Positions 5,934 to 6,625 of a stretch of DNA of 6,625 bases are shown here, piece after piece (the stretch's first letter is position 1; each line of letters starts with the position of its first letter). The stretch spans positions 1,868 through 8,492 of the forward strand of contig DLHV01000146.1 of the NCBI GenBank assembly GCA_002483395.1, given 5' to 3'. The DNA comes from Chloracidobacterium sp. UBA7659. Its GTDB lineage: Bacteria > Acidobacteriota > Blastocatellia > Pyrinomonadales > Pyrinomonadaceae. The notes under the pieces are model-generated. The model was not told the origin of the DNA and did not search any database. It worked only from the letters and a program-made list of their open reading frames with translations. Made by a program: the position numbers and the translations under genes.

Positions 5934-5998
5934 GCCTGCCCGTAAGGGAGGGCGAAATACTACTGCGGCCACGGAAACGCCCTTACTAACGTGCGGGC
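5934..5998 (+). repeat. Inverted pair of REP-like units with alternative folds
   Basis: The first unit (5934-5953) folds as GCC-TG-CCC, a GTAA tetraloop, then GGG-AG-GGC. The second unit (5979-5998) is GCCCTTACTAACGTGCGGGC, again GCCC...GGGC. Read in reverse complement, the first unit gives GCCCTCCCTTACGGGC, which shares GCCCT, TTAC/TAAC and GGGC with the second, so the two look like inverted copies. In addition, GTAAGGG (5942-5948) can pair with CCCTTAC (5980-5986), a fold that excludes the local GTAA hairpin. This fits either a REPIN-like dispersed repeat or a two-state RNA leader; the sequence alone does not decide. Confidence 0.45.
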
Positions 5999-6004
5999 TT
6001 CCGC

Positions 6005-6049
6005 AAGAATCCATCCGCTTTCGCCGATGGTTCTTAATTGTGGTTTTTT
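6005..6049 (+). terminator. Terminator-like hairpin just before the helicase gene
   Basis: AAGAA (6005-6009) and CCATC (6011-6015) pair with GATGG (6026-6030) and TTCTT (6031-6035). There is one bulged T, and a possible inner GC/GC pair round a TTTC loop. Six T follow at 6044-6049, eight bases after the stem, which is further than in a canonical intrinsic terminator. It could end an upstream small RNA, attenuate helicase transcription or simply be leader structure. Confidence 0.35.
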
Positions 6050-6077
6050 GGTTGAAGAAAGAGATATTTAGATACAA

Positions 6078-6625
6078 ATGACTTTTAATGAATTAGGCTT
6101 GCAGTCCTTTTTGACGGACAAATGCAAGTCATTGGGTTTCAATGAGCCTACACCCATCCAACAGCAGGCTATCCCTTTGGTTTTAGATGGCAAGAATGTA
6201 ATTGCCACGGCAGAGACCGGAACCGGCAAAACTGCTGCTTTCCTATTTCCCATACTTCAAAAACTGGGCAAAAAGCAGCAGAAAGGCACGACCGTGCTTG
6301 TTCTATCACCAACACGTGAGCTGGCGAATCAGACCGATGCGGCTTGCCGCGAGTTTGCTCCGAAACACATCAGATGTGCTTCGATCATCGGCGGTGCCGG
6401 TTATCGCAATCAGATCGACGCAATACGACGCGGCGCGAACATCATTATCGCCACGCCCGGACGCCTGATGGACTTTATGGAACAGGGCATGATGGACCTT
6501 TCGAAGGTCGATACGCTCGTTCTGGACGAAGCGGACCGCATGCTTGATATGGGCTTTTTGCCCGCGATCAAGCGGATCGTAAAGGCGATTCCGGCAAAAC
6601 GGCAGACGCTGTTCTTCTCGGCAAC
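6078..6625 (+). CDS. DEAD-box ATP-dependent RNA helicase, N-terminal part (3' truncated by window edge)
   Basis: The first 182 codons of a DEAD-box helicase, which unwinds RNA duplexes in ribosome assembly, RNA decay or cold adaptation. In order they show the upstream aromatic Phe3 and Q motif (GF..PTPIQ, Gln28), motif I AETGTGKT (45-52, with Glu where Gln is usual), motif Ia PTREL (78-82), the GG motif (105-106), motif Ib TPGRL (126-130), motif II DEAD (150-153) and the first two residues of motif III SAT (181-182), where the window ends. RecA domain 1 is nearly complete, while domain 2 and any tail that would separate RhlE, DeaD or SrmB types are not visible; the short N-terminus is RhlE-like. 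The start is fixed by an in-frame TAG at 6069-6071. The ribosome-binding site is weak (GAAAGAG, 6057-6063, 14 nt away). The long structured upstream region may control it. Confidence 0.93.
   Translation, partial: MTFNELGLQSFLTDKCKSLGFNEPTPIQQQAIPLVLDGKNVIATAETGTGKTAAFLFPILQKLGKKQQKGTTVLVLSPTRELANQTDAACREFAPKHIRCASIIGGAGYRNQIDAIRRGANIIIATPGRLMDFMEQGMMDLSKVDTLVLDEADRMLDMGFLPAIKRIVKAIPAKRQTLFFSA

Larger units (their letters stand above)
5665..6077 (+). other. Gene-free leader region upstream of the DEAD-box helicase
   Basis: These 413 bases contain no supportable gene on either strand; the longest open minus-strand stretch (about 5639-5800) has no ATG and no recognisable product. The region holds a -10-like TATAAC (5802-5807) without a matching -35, a perfect 7-bp hairpin (5819-5838), a small hairpin (5919-5931), an inverted pair of REP-like units (5934-5998), a hairpin at 5992-6005 and a longer terminator-like stem (6005-6035) followed by TTTTTT at 6044-6049. 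It may be a long structured 5' leader of the helicase, a separate small RNA, or a landing site for intergenic repeats. Confidence 0.5.

Noticed and set aside
5910..6050. Known riboswitch class (c-di-GMP, TPP, cobalamin, glycine) or tmRNA/SRP/RNase P RNA
   Set aside because: The core motifs of those RNAs that I could recall are absent, so only an unnamed structured or repeat region is reported.

Overview
The window reads as bacterial chromosome of roughly balanced base composition. The proteins suggest a Gram-negative, diderm organism: two products carry Sec signal peptides, the FbaB-type class I aldolase closely resembles the enterobacterial one, and the small exported globin belongs to a type I associate with Acidobacteriota (Blastocatellia-like lineages) and some Deltaproteobacteria. 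The phylum assignment is an impression from protein style, not a demonstrated fact.

Layout. The first 162 bases are the C-terminal end of an unrecognised gene. It overlaps by ATGA with a GloC/YcbL-type glyoxalase II (159-851, +), which ends at a likely intrinsic terminator. Facing it is an exported group I truncated haemoglobin (894-1334, -). A 128-base divergent spacer separates the globin from an exported metallo-beta-lactamase-fold hydrolase (1463-2365, +). Only 8 bases later, and convergent with it, ends a 600-residue polytopic membrane protein that may be GT-C-like (2374-4176, -). Upstream of that, on the same strand, lies the class I fructose-bisphosphate aldolase gene fbaB (4285-5361, -), with its own terminator and a perfect extended -10 promoter. 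The window closes with the first 182 codons of a DEAD-box RNA helicase (6078-6625, +).

The stretch 5362-6077 has no intact gene but is not empty. It holds the fbaB promoter, a promoter/leader-like module almost identical to the one in front of the exported MBL hydrolase, and a roughly 210-base relic of an insertion sequence. That relic has terminal inverted repeats and the first codons of a stop-interrupted, probably ISNCY-like transposase. Beyond it come several hairpins, including an inverted pair of REP-like units with mutually exclusive foldings and a terminator-like stem just before the helicase start.

How the genes relate: GloC and FbaB both touch triose-phosphate/methylglyoxal metabolism but are not in one operon. 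The divergent globin and MBL pair are both exported and share one regulatory spacer, which is the best hint of a functional pair here. I see no defence system, CRISPR array, tRNA or rRNA. The most unusual material is the non-coding region 5400-6077 and its link to the 1416-1460 leader.
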